In this document: positions 8,286 through 16,730 of the stretch, piece after piece
Numbering within the stretch: the stretch's first letter is position 1
Layout: every line of letters begins with the position of its first letter
From: Actinomycetes bacterium
GTDB taxonomy: Bacteria > Actinomycetota > Acidimicrobiia > Acidimicrobiales > CADCSY01
Length of the DNA stretch: 59,363 nucleotides
Reading direction: 5' to 3'
NCBI GenBank assembly: GCA_025464025.1
Contig: JAODBP010000226.1
Location: 1 to 59,363 of the forward strand
Translations under genes and position numbers: made by a program
The notes under the pieces: model-generated
Seen by the model: only the letters and a program-made list of their open reading frames with translations
Told to the model about the DNA's origin: nothing
Database searches by the model: none

Positions 8286-9137
8286 CTACCGACCTTCCCT
8301 GCGAGCGGTGGCGAACGTGGCGATCCCGTCCAGGATCGGGAGGACCTCCGACGCGGCGAGGGGCGGGACGTCGAAGGCGACCTCGGTGGCGCCAGCCGCC
8401 TCGAGCCGGTCGACCTTGTCGTGGCTCAGCTCCCCGGTCGTGAACGGCACGATCTCGACGGCGAGCGGGTCGCGACCGGCCGCCTCCAGGTGGTCCCGCA
8501 GGCGGGGCACCGCCTCGGCCAGCCCGTGTCCGCCGGTCGGGATCCAGCCCTGGCCCAGCTCGGCGACGTGGCGGAACGTCGCGTCGGTGGGGGCACCACC
8601 GACGAGGACGGGCAGGGGACCTTGCACCGGCTTGGGCCACGACCACGACGGGGCGAAGGTCACGAACGCACCGTCGTAGGTGGCGACCTCGTCCTCCCAC
8701 AGCCGGCGCATGGCGAGCACGTGCTCACGCACCCGGGCCCGGCGGGTGCGGGGGTCGACACCATGGTCGACCATCTCCTCCACGTTCCAGCCGTAGCCGA
8801 CGCCGACGGCCACCCGGCCACCCGACTGCTGGTCGATCGTGGCCAGCGCCTTGGCCGTCACGATCGGGTCACGCTGGCCGACGAGGAGGATGCCGGTGCC
8901 GAGCCGGATCCGGTCGGTCGAGGAGGCCGCCATCGCCAGGGCCACGACCGGTTCGAGGATCCGGTGGTAGCGCGCGGGCAGGTCGCCGCCGAGCGGGTAG
9001 GGCGTCGTCCGGCTCACCGGGATGTGGGTGTGGTCCGGGAACCAGAGGCCGTCGAGGCCCCGCTCCTCCACCGCCCGGGCCAGGGCGGCCACCGGGATGC
9101 CGAGGTCGGTGGGGACCATCGTCACGCTGAAGCGCAC
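8286..9137 (-). CDS. LLM class F420-dependent oxidoreductase
   Basis: 283 residues. The pattern HTHIPVSRTTPYPLGG near residue 38, SSTDRIRLGTGILLVGQRDP, ATIDQQSGGRVAVGVGYGWN and VGGAPTDATFRHVAELGQGWIP is typical of the TIGR03619-like F420-dependent subgroup. GTG 9137 follows AAGGAG by about 9 bp. It would transfer hydride between F420 and a substrate. It is the first gene of a two-gene operon with the enoyl-CoA hydratase and diverges from the CoA-transferase at 9262. Confidence 0.85.
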   Translation of the reverse strand: MRFSVTMVPTDLGIPVAALARAVEERGLDGLWFPDHTHIPVSRTTPYPLGGDLPARYHRILEPVVALAMAASSTDRIRLGTGILLVGQRDPIVTAKALATIDQQSGGRVAVGVGYGWNVEEMVDHGVDPRTRRARVREHVLAMRRLWEDEVATYDGAFVTFAPSWSWPKPVQGPLPVLVGGAPTDATFRHVAELGQGWIPTGGHGLAEAVPRLRDHLEAAGRDPLAVEIVPFTTGELSHDKVDRLEAAGATEVAFDVPPLAASEVLPILDGIATFATARREGR

Positions 9138-9203
9138 GAAATCTGCTCCTTGGCGCGCACCTTGTGGTGCTCATTTCCCAAGAGTCTCGCAGATCAGATC
9201 GCC

Positions 9204-9253
9204 GGAAACTCAGAAACAGCTTGCGAGCACGGCGGGAGAAACTCGTTTAGACT
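9204..9253 (+). promoter_or_regulatory. Divergent promoter region: shared motif and leaderless -10 of the CoA-transferase gene
   Basis: GGAAACTCAGAAACA (9204-9218) and GGGAGAAACT (9234-9243) resemble 3761-3802. TAGACT (9248-9253) lies 8 bp before the GTG at 9262, so the mRNA is probably leaderless. No clear -35 and no GTCAAC operator are seen. Confidence 0.4.
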
Positions 9254-9261
9254 TCCGTGCC

Positions 9262-10467
9262 GTGCTCCCCGAGACCGCCGCACTCGCCGGGGTCCGGATC
9301 ATCGAGTTCGCCACGCTCGTCGCCGGTCCGATCGCCGGGTCGTACCTCGCCCAGCTCGGTGCGGACGTGATCAAGGTCGAGCCGATCGGCGGCGACCCGT
9401 CACGCTCGTTGGTGGCGCCCACGGCACCCGACCGGGTCGCCCCGCCGTACCTCGCCAACAACGTCGGGAAGCGGTCGGTGACGATCGACCTGAAGCAGGC
9501 GGCCGGCATCGAGGCCGCCCGGCGGCTGGTCGCCTCCGCCGACGTCGTGATCGAGAACTTCCGGCCGGGCGCCCTCGACCAGCTCGGCCTCATCGCCGAG
9601 GAGGCGCTCCGGTCGAACCCGGGTCTGACCTGGATCTCGATCCGTGGCTACGGGCCCGAGGGCGGGTGGCGGGCCCGACCGGCCGTGGACGGCATCATCC
9701 AGGCCGACAGCGGGATGGTGGAGATCACCGGCCACCCCGACGGCCCGGGCGTCAAGGCCGGCTTCCCGGTCGTCGACCACGCCGCCGGGCACGTCATCGT
9801 CTCGACGGCCCTGGCGGCGCTCCTGCGTCGGGCGCGGGGCACGCAGATGGGGCCGGAGCAGCGCCACCACGTCGTCGCGCTCTTCGACGTGGCGCTGAGC
9901 ATGCAGGCAACGGGCTTCACCGACTACCTCGTCAGCGGCGTCCTCCCTCGGCGGCTCGGCAACGCCTCGCAGCTGAGCGCACCGAACCAGTCGCTGCGCA
10001 CCAGCGACGGCAGCGTGATGATGGCCGCCTACCTGCCCCACCACTGGGTGGCGCTCTGCGACGTGCTCGGCTGCCCGGAGCTGACCGGGGACCCCCGCTT
10101 CCGCGACCGGCTCGACCGGATGGCCAACCGCCAGGCGCTGGAGGCGGAGCTCGAGCAACGCACCACCACGTTCACGGCCGAGGAGCTGTTCCGGCTCCTC
10201 GACGGCGCCGGCCTGATGGCCGGCGTGGTCCGGGACTACGAGGAGGTGGCGACCTGCGAGCAGGTCGTGGCCAACGACCTGCTCGTCGACGTGCGATCGA
10301 GCGACGGGCGGACCTACCGGGCGCTGCGATCGCCGCTGCGGGGCTTCGACGCCGAGGACGCCGCCCACTTCATCGATCGGACCGGCGAGCACACCGACGA
10401 GATCCTGCGCGACGTCGGCCTCGACGACGCCGAGATCTCGACCCTCCACCGCGCCGGCGCGGTCTGA
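9262..10467 (+). CDS. CaiB/BaiF (family III) CoA-transferase
   Basis: 401 residues, the normal single-domain length. The N-terminus AGVRIIEFATLVAGPIAGSYLAQLGADVIKVE is the family signature. VIENFRPGALDQLGL and the catalytic Asp in VVDHAAGH (about residue 172) are present, so it should be active. It transfers CoA from a donor thioester to a carboxylic acid, an activation step. The GTG at 9262 is preceded by a -10-like TAGACT but no Shine-Dalgarno, consistent with leaderless translation. The acyl-CoA dehydrogenase gene follows after 19 bp, and activation then dehydrogenation is a logical sequence. Confidence 0.88.
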   Translation: MLPETAALAGVRIIEFATLVAGPIAGSYLAQLGADVIKVEPIGGDPSRSLVAPTAPDRVAPPYLANNVGKRSVTIDLKQAAGIEAARRLVASADVVIENFRPGALDQLGLIAEEALRSNPGLTWISIRGYGPEGGWRARPAVDGIIQADSGMVEITGHPDGPGVKAGFPVVDHAAGHVIVSTALAALLRRARGTQMGPEQRHHVVALFDVALSMQATGFTDYLVSGVLPRRLGNASQLSAPNQSLRTSDGSVMMAAYLPHHWVALCDVLGCPELTGDPRFRDRLDRMANRQALEAELEQRTTTFTAEELFRLLDGAGLMAGVVRDYEEVATCEQVVANDLLVDVRSSDGRTYRALRSPLRGFDAEDAAHFIDRTGEHTDEILRDVGLDDAEISTLHRAGAV

Positions 10468-10486
10468 GCCACGAAGGGGACGCGAC

Positions 10487-11638
10487 ATGCACATCGGCTT
10501 CTCGGAGGACCACGCGGCCTGGCGGGACGCCGTGGACGACTTCTGCGAGCGCACCGTCCGGCCCCACCTGGCCACGATGGACCTCGATCGTCCACCGACG
10601 AAGGAGGAGTGGGCGGCGTTCCGCCTGGCCCTGCACGGCAAGGGCATCGTCGACGAGTACCCGACCGACGTCGACGGCCAGCCCGACCTCCTCGCCTTCG
10701 GGATCCTGCTCGAGTCGATGGCGAGGGTCAGCAGCTTCGGTGCGTCCTACGTCTCCGACCGGGTGTACGTGCCGAGGTTCCTCGGCCAGCTCCTCGGGCC
10801 CGACCAGCGCGAGCGCTACGGGCACCACACGACGGGCGAGTCGAACATCGCCGTCTGCATCAGCGAGCCGGATGCCGGATCGGACACGCTCGGCATGACC
10901 ACGACGGCGAAGCGGCGGCCGGACGGGACCTGGGTCATCAACGGCCGCAAGAGCTGGATCTCACGAGGGTCTCGGGCCGACGTGGCACTGATCTACGCCC
11001 GGATCCTCGACGACGGCACAGCCGGGCGCTTCGCCCTGTTCGTCGCCGACGTCGGCGAGGGGTTCCACGCCTCGCCGGTCCGGACGCTCGGCCTGGCCGC
11101 GCAGGACCTCTGCGACGTGTTCCTCGACGACCTCGTCGTGCCGGACGAGGCCCGGATCGCCGGTGAGGGCCGGCGGAAGATCTTCGAGGCGATCGGGCCC
11201 GGCCGGGCGTCCCAGGCGCTGATCGCCACCGGGTTCGCCCAGGCCGCGCTCGACCTGGCCCTCCCCTACGCCAAGGAGCGCCACCAGTTCGGCCGCCCGA
11301 TCGGCGGCTTCCAGCTCGTGCAGGGCCTGATCGCCGACATGGCGATGGGCGTGACGTCGAGTCGACTGATGGCCTACAACGCGATGAACGCACTGCTCAC
11401 GCTCGGCCCGGACGGGTCGCGGGCCGCGGTGTCGATGGCCAAGGCGTACTGCACCGAGGCCGCGGTGCGGGTGGCGTCGCTCGGGATGGAGGTGCAGGGC
11501 GCGATGGGGATCACGCGCGAGGCGGGCGCCGAGCGCCTCTTCCGCGATGCCCGGATGCTGATCGTCCCCGACGGGACGGCGCAGATCCAACGGCTCATCA
11601 TCGGCCGAGAGCTCACCGGCATCGACGCCGTCAACTGA
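10487..11638 (+). CDS. Acyl-CoA dehydrogenase
   Basis: 383 residues with the ACAD N-terminal helical, middle beta and C-terminal helical domains. CISEPDAGSDTLGMTTTA is the flavin-binding signature of the middle domain, followed by INGRKSWISRG. The C-terminal YAKERHQFGRPIGGFQLVQGLIADM and QGAMGITREAGAERLFRDAR are typical. No Glu is obvious at the usual catalytic-base position from inspection, so substrate class is open. ATG 10487 has AAGGGGA upstream. Part of an operon CoA-transferase, ACAD, alpha/beta hydrolase. Confidence 0.88.
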   Translation: MHIGFSEDHAAWRDAVDDFCERTVRPHLATMDLDRPPTKEEWAAFRLALHGKGIVDEYPTDVDGQPDLLAFGILLESMARVSSFGASYVSDRVYVPRFLGQLLGPDQRERYGHHTTGESNIAVCISEPDAGSDTLGMTTTAKRRPDGTWVINGRKSWISRGSRADVALIYARILDDGTAGRFALFVADVGEGFHASPVRTLGLAAQDLCDVFLDDLVVPDEARIAGEGRRKIFEAIGPGRASQALIATGFAQAALDLALPYAKERHQFGRPIGGFQLVQGLIADMAMGVTSSRLMAYNAMNALLTLGPDGSRAAVSMAKAYCTEAAVRVASLGMEVQGAMGITREAGAERLFRDARMLIVPDGTAQIQRLIIGRELTGIDAVN

Positions 11639-11639
11639 C

Positions 11640-12527
11640 GTGGCGACCCTCTCCCTCGCCGGCGCCGGTCTCGCCCTCGTCGCCGACGCCTGGGGTCCCG
11701 ACGACGGCCCGCCGGTCCTCCTGCTCCACGGGGCCGGCCAGACCCGCCACGCCTGGCGGAGCACCGGCGAGCTCCTCGGCGGGCACGGGTGGCGGGCGGT
11801 CGCCGTCGACCTGCGGGGGCACGGCGACAGCGACCGGGCCGCCGACGGCCGCTACGTCCTCCGCGCCTTCGCCGACGACGTCCTCGGCCTGGCGCGGGCG
11901 ATGCCGGGGCCCCCGGTCCTGATCGGCGCGTCGCTCGGCGGACTGGCCTCCTTGGTGGCCATCGCCGAGGGCGGCCCGGGCACCGCCAGCGGCCTCGTGC
12001 TCGTCGACATCGCCACCCACGTCGAGCGTTCGGGATCGGCGCGGGTGCAGGACTTCATGCGGCGCCACCCGGACGGGTTCGACTCGCTCGAGGAGGTCGC
12101 CGCCGCCGTGTCGGCGTTCCGGCCCGAACGACCTCCGACGAACGACGTCTCCCGACTCCGCAGGAACGTGCGCCGACGCCCGGACGGCCGGTGGGAGTGG
12201 CACTGGGACCCACGGCTGATGGACGGGGGCGTCGACTCGCTCACCCACGAGGTGCGCAACGTCCACACCGGCGAGGTCGAGCTGGCCCACCGGGCCGTCG
12301 TCCGGGCCGCAGCCCGGGCCGTGACGCTGCCGACCTTGCTCGTGCGCGGGCAGCGGAGCGAGCTCATCAGCGACGAGAGCGTGCGGCAGCTGCAGGCCGA
12401 CATGCCCCACGCCGACTACGTCAACGTGCGGGACGCCGGTCACATGGTGGTCGGCGACGACAACGCGGCGTTCAACGACGCCGTGCTCGCCTTCCTCCGA
12501 TCGCTCAGGCCCGCATCTCGCCGATGA
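11640..12527 (+). CDS. Alpha/beta hydrolase
   Basis: 295 residues with the oxyanion motif LLLHGAGQTRHAW, the nucleophile elbow GASLGG (Ser about 102) and a C-terminal catalytic His in DAGHMVVGD. The GTG at 11640 lies two bases past the TGA of the ACAD. It could hydrolyse a lactone, ester, thioester or a ring C-C bond (MCP-hydrolase type). Its last 23 bases overlap the convergent LLM gene. Confidence 0.85.
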   Translation: MATLSLAGAGLALVADAWGPDDGPPVLLLHGAGQTRHAWRSTGELLGGHGWRAVAVDLRGHGDSDRAADGRYVLRAFADDVLGLARAMPGPPVLIGASLGGLASLVAIAEGGPGTASGLVLVDIATHVERSGSARVQDFMRRHPDGFDSLEEVAAAVSAFRPERPPTNDVSRLRRNVRRRPDGRWEWHWDPRLMDGGVDSLTHEVRNVHTGEVELAHRAVVRAAARAVTLPTLLVRGQRSELISDESVRQLQADMPHADYVNVRDAGHMVVGDDNAAFNDAVLAFLRSLRPASRR

Positions 12528-13425
12528 GCACGCCGAGGTCGTCGAGCTCGAGCTCGTAGAAGTCGAGCGGGATCGTGAAGTGGGTGACGCCGGCCGCCTC
12601 CAGCTTGCGGTGGTTGGCCAGCGCCTCCTCGATGACCTCGCCGGCCGGGCGACGGGTGGGGTCTGCCGGCGTCGGTGAGAGCGCGGTCCGGAACCCGACG
12701 GTCGACGGGTCACGACCGTGCTCGACGCAGACCTCGGAGATGTGGTCGATCGACTCGGCGATCTCGTCGTACTGGGCCGCCTCTCGACTGGTCCAGCCCT
12801 GGCCGAGGGTGGCGACGCGACGGGCGGTGGGGCCCTTCAGGGCGTTGCCGCCCCACCAGATCGGCACGCCGCCGGGAGTGACCGGGGCCGGCTCCGAGAA
12901 GACGCCGTCGAAGTTGATCCAGCGGCCCTCGAAGTGCGACCGGCCGGGCGACCAGAGCTCGCGGCACGCCAGGATGATCTCCTCGAGGCGCTCGTCGCGC
13001 TCCTTGGGCGGGATGCCCATGGCGCGGAACTCGGGGGCGTGCCAGCCGCTGGCCACACCGAGGCTGAACCGGCCCTTCGACAGCACGTCGAGCGTCGAGC
13101 ACTGCTTGGCCAGCACGGCGAACGAGTGCCCGGCGCCGAGCAGCACCCCGATGAACAGCTCGAGCGTCGTGGTCCGGGCCGCGATGGCGGTGAGCATCAT
13201 GAGGGGGTCGCCACGGTTCGACAGCTGGGAGGTTCGCTCGTGCACGACCTTCCCGGAGCCGCCCGGGTGCGGCATGTCCTCGGTGAAGAGGATGTGCTCG
13301 CTGTCGACGATCCCGTCGGCGCCGACCCGCTCGAGCTCGACCGCGAGCTCGACCAGCTCGACGAGCGTCGGCGCCCGCTCCGGGACGAGACCACCGAGCT
13401 TGACCCCGATCGACCTGGTGGGCAC
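12505..13425 (-). CDS. LLM class F420-dependent oxidoreductase, paralogue of 23991-24920
   Basis: 306 residues. The SEHILFTEDMPHPGG segment (about 42-56), AAIAARTTTLELFIGVLLGAGHSF, FSLGVASGWHAPEFRAMGIPPKERDERLEE and GGVPIWWGGNALKGPTARRVATLGQGW identify the family. Most of these blocks are shared with the LLM at 23991. The GTG at 13425 lies 6 bp past a -10-like GAGCGT (13432-13437), itself 17 bp from the TTGACA contributed by operator 3, so the mRNA is probably leaderless. It diverges from the crotonase-family gene at 13488. Confidence 0.85.
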   Translation of the reverse strand: MPTRSIGVKLGGLVPERAPTLVELVELAVELERVGADGIVDSEHILFTEDMPHPGGSGKVVHERTSQLSNRGDPLMMLTAIAARTTTLELFIGVLLGAGHSFAVLAKQCSTLDVLSKGRFSLGVASGWHAPEFRAMGIPPKERDERLEEIILACRELWSPGRSHFEGRWINFDGVFSEPAPVTPGGVPIWWGGNALKGPTARRVATLGQGWTSREAAQYDEIAESIDHISEVCVEHGRDPSTVGFRTALSPTPADPTRRPAGEVIEEALANHRKLEAAGVTHFTIPLDFYELELDDLGVLIGEMRA

Positions 13426-13455
13426 GGCACCACGCTCCCACCGGTCCGCCCTCCT

Positions 13456-13473
13456 GTCAACTCACGCGTTGAA
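13456..13473. promoter_or_regulatory. Operator 3, bidirectional
   Basis: GTCAAC TCACGC GTTGAA between two divergent genes. Minus promoter: TTGACA (13455-13460), 17 bp, GAGCGT (13432-13437), 6 bp, GTG. Plus promoter: -10 TAGCAT (13475-13480) directly next to the site, then 7 bp to ATG 13488. Repression would block both. Confidence 0.85.
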
Positions 13474-13487
13474 CTAGCATCGACACC

Positions 13488-14303
13488 ATGCGCACCGACT
13501 ACACCACGCTGCTCGTCAACGTCGATGGCCCGGTCGTCGAGGTGGTGCTCAACCGGCCGGAGAAGCGCAACGCCATCAACTTCGAGATGGACCACGAGCT
13601 CGACGACGTGCTCACCGAGGCCGCGCTCGACGACGACGTCCGAGCCGTGATGGTCCGTGGCGCGGGCGCCTGCTTCTCGGCCGGCCACGACCTCGCCGAC
13701 CAGAAGGAGCTGGCCGCGGCCAAGTCCTCCGGCGAGCGCCACCCCGAGGTCGATCCGCTGTCGCAGCCTCGGCTCATGCGGTCGTGGTACTTCCCGAAGC
13801 CGCTGATCGCCGGCGTGCACGGCTTCGTCGGGCCCGAGGCGCTCAAGATCATCTCCCACTTCGACTTCGTCCTCGCCGCCCCCGGGACCCGGTTCAGCTA
13901 CGAGCAGGCCCGCATCGCCACGTCGGCGCCGGGCGGCACCGCCCTCCCCTTCCTCCTCCCCATGCGGGTCTGGAAGAAGCTCATCCTCATGGGCGGGTGG
14001 TTCGACGCCGAGCAGGCCCTCGACTTCCACTTCGTGCAGCGGATCGTCCCCGAGGAGGAGCTGCCCGGCGTGCTCCGGGAGTGGGCCGAATACCTCGCCG
14101 CCGGGCCCATCGAGGCCATGAAGATCGCCAAGATGGGCATCCACCGCCAGTACGAGCTGATGGGCATGGCCAACATGGAGATGGTGCAGAACCGGATCGA
14201 CCGGCGGGGCACCGACATGGCGTCCTGGGACGCGAGCGGCGGCGTCGCCGCCGCCGTGCAGCAGCGGGACGCAGTGTCCGACCCCACCATCAGCAAGGTC
14301 TGA
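13488..14303 (+). CDS. Enoyl-CoA hydratase/isomerase family protein
   Basis: 271 residues of the crotonase fold: VVEVVLNRPEKRNAINFEM, GAGACFSAGHDLADQ for the first oxyanion hole and HGFVGPEALKIISHFDFVLAAPGTRFSYEQARI for the second. The GPEAL replaces the usual GGG/AGG-type sequence and no canonical catalytic Glu pair is evident, so the reaction may differ from simple hydration. Leaderless start: TAGCAT 7 bp before ATG and no Shine-Dalgarno. First gene right of operator 3. Confidence 0.82.
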   Translation: MRTDYTTLLVNVDGPVVEVVLNRPEKRNAINFEMDHELDDVLTEAALDDDVRAVMVRGAGACFSAGHDLADQKELAAAKSSGERHPEVDPLSQPRLMRSWYFPKPLIAGVHGFVGPEALKIISHFDFVLAAPGTRFSYEQARIATSAPGGTALPFLLPMRVWKKLILMGGWFDAEQALDFHFVQRIVPEEELPGVLREWAEYLAAGPIEAMKIAKMGIHRQYELMGMANMEMVQNRIDRRGTDMASWDASGGVAAAVQQRDAVSDPTISKV

Positions 14304-14356
14304 TCAGCCGCCGGTCACGCGTCCGAGGCGGCGTGCTCGGAGCGGTACCCGCAGAT

Positions 14357-14374
14357 GTCAGCACGACCGTTGAC
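14357..14374. promoter_or_regulatory. Operator 4
   Basis: GTCAGC ACGACC GTTGAC. The right half gives -35 TTGACG (14370-14375), spacer 18, -10-like AAGGCT (14394-14399), then 6 bp to GTG 14406. Controls the unknown gene at 14406. Confidence 0.7.
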
Positions 14375-14405
14375 GGGCGCGTGGGCCCGATGGAAGGCTG
14401 ACGCC

Positions 14406-15113
14406 GTGCCGACGCCAGCGACGTACGAAGACGTGCCCGCCCCGCTCCCGCAACTGTTCACGCCGCCCGAGGAGATGCTCGCCAAGTTGCGGTCCCGGGT
14501 GGAGGAGCGGGGCTGGCCGCTCAGCCGGGACCAGCTCGACGACCTCGCGGCCAACGTCCCCGCGGTGCCGTCCGAGTGGCTGGTCGACCTGAGCTTCGAC
14601 ATCTGGCTCGGCGACCTCGAGACCACGATGACCGAGCTGATCGAGTGGCTCCGGGACGAGCTTCCGGGCTTCACGCTGTGGGAGGCGGTGACGTTCGACC
14701 CCGACCACCTGCGCCTGCTCGACCCGGGTCGCTACGGCCACGAGCCGAGCGTCGGCTGGGTGACCATCGACTATGCCGCCAACTTCACGCCGGCGAGCAG
14801 CGGCGCCTGGGCATCGAGGGACGACACGGACGGGAGGCCACCCGCCGAGGTCCGCGACCCGGTGACGTCCGCCGGGCTCGAGCTGGTGACGGCGCTGGCG
14901 CTCCACCACGCCCACTACATCCCGAACCTCGACTACCAGGAGGTGCCGGGCTTCTGGGTGCCGGGGCTGCAGGTGAGCGTGGCCGGCGAGGAGCCGTGGC
15001 AGCGGGTGCCGCAGCTCGCCCTCATCCGTGGGCCTCGCTTCGTGATGCTGTTCGCCGGGTTCGACGTCCACCGGGACTGCTACTACTCGCTGCCCGTCCG
15101 CACCGGTTCGTAG
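14406..15113 (+). CDS. Hypothetical protein (235 aa), operator-controlled
   Basis: I do not recognise the family. The protein starts VPTPATYEDVPAPLPQLF, is rich in Trp, Tyr and acidic residues, has no signal peptide or membrane helix, and has an ALALHHAHYIPNLDYQE segment with clustered His residues (about 176-190) that could bind metal. The GTG start at 14406 rather than the ATG at 14355 is chosen because the latter would put coding sequence through operator 4 and its -10 box. Placement under the regulon operator suggests a role in the same pathway. It converges with an SDR. Confidence 0.7.
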   Translation: MPTPATYEDVPAPLPQLFTPPEEMLAKLRSRVEERGWPLSRDQLDDLAANVPAVPSEWLVDLSFDIWLGDLETTMTELIEWLRDELPGFTLWEAVTFDPDHLRLLDPGRYGHEPSVGWVTIDYAANFTPASSGAWASRDDTDGRPPAEVRDPVTSAGLELVTALALHHAHYIPNLDYQEVPGFWVPGLQVSVAGEEPWQRVPQLALIRGPRFVMLFAGFDVHRDCYYSLPVRTGS

Positions 15114-15134
15114 CGCCGTTCAGCTCGACGGCGC
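15113..15134. terminator. Hairpin between convergent genes
   Basis: GCGCCGT, 8-bp loop, ACGGCGC. It covers the stop region of the unknown gene and that of the convergent SDR. No U-tract. Confidence 0.4.
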
Positions 15135-15938
15135 GGGCGCCGGGGCGCCGTGGACGACGCTTGTCCCCGGGCTCGTGACGGACAGCCCGCCGTCGAGCGG
15201 GATGACCGCGCCGGTCACGAAGCCGGCCTCGTCGGAGGCGAGGAACGCCACCATGCTGGCCACGTCGTCCGGCGTCCCCGGCCGGGCGATCAGCCGCCCG
15301 GACCGAGAGCGCGCCGCCCGCTCGGGGTCGCCGTGCACGGCGACGTTCCTCGGCACCGCGATCGACCCCAGCATCACCGCGTTCGAACGGATGCCGTGCT
15401 CGGCGTACTCGGCGGCGAGCTGCCGGGTGAACGCCTCGAGCCCGCCCTTCGACACGCTGTAGGCGGGGAGGCCACGAACGCCCTTGGAGGACGCGTACGA
15501 CGAGATGTTGACGAACGCGCCGCCGGCACCGCCGCCGAGCATCACCGGGATCGCGTACTTGGCCAACCAGAAGGGGCCGAAGAGGCCGACCTTGAGGATC
15601 TGCTCGAAGATCTCCGACGGCTCGTCGACGACCGGGCTCTCCCCCGTCTCCTCGTCCATCGACGCCGCGTTGTTCACGACGATGTCGAGGCGCCCGAACC
15701 GCTCGACGGCCTGCTCGACCGACCGCCGGACCTGGCCCTCGTCGCTGATGTCGGTCGGCACGAAGATGGCCTCGCCGCCCGTGGCCCGGATGGCGGCGGC
15801 GACCGCCTCGCCCCGCTCGACCGATCGACCGACGCCGACGATCGCCGCGCCCTCGTCGGCCAGTCGCAAGGCGATGGCGCCACCCATCGCCTGCGTCGCG
15901 CCGGTCACCAGCGCGACCTTGCCCGTCAAGCCCCGCAT
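15120..15938 (-). CDS. SDR family oxidoreductase
   Basis: 272 residues: TGATQAMG in the cofactor loop (about 11-18, with Met in place of the usual Ile/Leu), NNAASMDEETG, Ser in NISSYASSKGV and YSVSK. ATG 15938 follows GGAGGAG. A TATAGT -10 (minus strand, 15976-15971) lies inside operator 5, giving a 5' UTR of roughly 25-30 bases. It lies directly downstream of the TetR gene, but its own operator and promoter suggest separate control. Confidence 0.85.
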   Translation of the reverse strand: MRGLTGKVALVTGATQAMGGAIALRLADEGAAIVGVGRSVERGEAVAAAIRATGGEAIFVPTDISDEGQVRRSVEQAVERFGRLDIVVNNAASMDEETGESPVVDEPSEIFEQILKVGLFGPFWLAKYAIPVMLGGGAGGAFVNISSYASSKGVRGLPAYSVSKGGLEAFTRQLAAEYAEHGIRSNAVMLGSIAVPRNVAVHGDPERAARSRSGRLIARPGTPDDVASMVAFLASDEAGFVTGAVIPLDGGLSVTSPGTSVVHGAPAPAPSS

Positions 15939-15966
15939 TCCCCGTCTCCTCCGTCGCGCCGCCGAA

Positions 15967-15984
15967 GTCAACTATAACGTTGAT
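15967..15984. promoter_or_regulatory. Operator 5
   Basis: GTCAAC TATAAC GTTGAT, 12 bp past the TetR stop codon and upstream of the SDR. Here the -10 box (TATAGT, minus strand) is inside the palindrome instead of the usual -35. Confidence 0.78.
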
Positions 15985-15996
15985 AGAACGCGAAGG

Positions 15997-16656
15997 TCAG
16001 GTGCGCCGCTTGCGGCGCTTGGTGTTGTAGCCGTCGAGGAAGATCGCCGCGAACGTGGTCGCGATCTCCTTGGGGTCGTGACCCTCGCCCGGCTTGTACC
16101 AGCGGTGGCTCCAGTTCACCATGCCGAAGAGGGCGAACGCCGAGAGGTCGCTGGGGAGGTCGACCCGGAACGAGCCGTCCTCCCGGCCCTCCTCGAGGAT
16201 CCCGATGACGATCGACTCGAAGCGGCGCATGCTGCGCAGCACCTCCCGCGCCCAGTCGCTCTCGAGCCGCGCGATCCGGGCCAGGTCCTCGATGTGGACG
16301 TACATGTGCGGGTAGTTGCGATCGAAGGACTCGATCATGTCCTCGATCAGGGTGACGAGCTTGTCCTGCGGCGATCCGCTCTGGCTGGCCACCCGCTCGG
16401 CCGTGGCCACGTTCTGGTCGAGCATCGACCGGATGATCTCGTGGACGAGCTCTTCCTTGCTCCCCACGTAGTAGTAGAGCGAGGCGCGATCGGTGTCGAG
16501 GCGCTCGGCGATGTCGTTGAGCGTGGCGGCCTCGTACCCCCGCTCCTTGAAGACATCGGCGGCTACGCGGATGATCTCGTCGCGACGGGACTTGTACGCC
16601 TCCCCGCCCTCCGCCATGGCTGCCTTGCGGCGGCCGGCGATGCCACTCTGCGCCAT
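15997..16656 (-). CDS. TetR family transcriptional regulator
   Basis: 219 residues. The N-terminal helix-turn-helix reads AATLNDIAERLDTDRASLYYYVGSKEELV (about 44-72), the normal TetR form. The C-terminal half ends in SHRWYKPGEGHDPKEIA, resembling the ligand-binding domain of KstR2-like regulators of acyl-CoA/sterol ring catabolism (family knowledge, not a search). ATG 16656 follows GAGGAG. A -10-like TACAGT lies 30 bp upstream (minus strand, 16692-16687) without a GTCAAC site, so there is no sign of autoregulation through that operator. It is the best placed candidate to bind the GTCAAC-N6-GTTGAC sites, since operator 5 follows its stop codon. Confidence 0.88.
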   Translation of the reverse strand: MAQSGIAGRRKAAMAEGGEAYKSRRDEIIRVAADVFKERGYEAATLNDIAERLDTDRASLYYYVGSKEELVHEIIRSMLDQNVATAERVASQSGSPQDKLVTLIEDMIESFDRNYPHMYVHIEDLARIARLESDWAREVLRSMRRFESIVIGILEEGREDGSFRVDLPSDLSAFALFGMVNWSHRWYKPGEGHDPKEIATTFAAIFLDGYNTKRRKRRT

Positions 16657-16730
16657 CTCGAACTCCTCGGGTCAGGACGTGCCGAGACTGTAGCGGGGGG
16701 CCCGAAGCGCCCTGAGGAGCGTCGAGCGCA

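Noticed and set aside
8025..10898. Long plus-strand open frame of 957 codons
   Set aside because: Runs antisense to the crotonase and LLM genes, then out of frame through the CoA-transferase and ACAD genes; typical high-GC artefact.
11630..11647. GTCAAC followed by GGCGAC near the ACAD stop
   Set aside because: Only one good half-site and it lies inside coding sequence; not counted as an operator.
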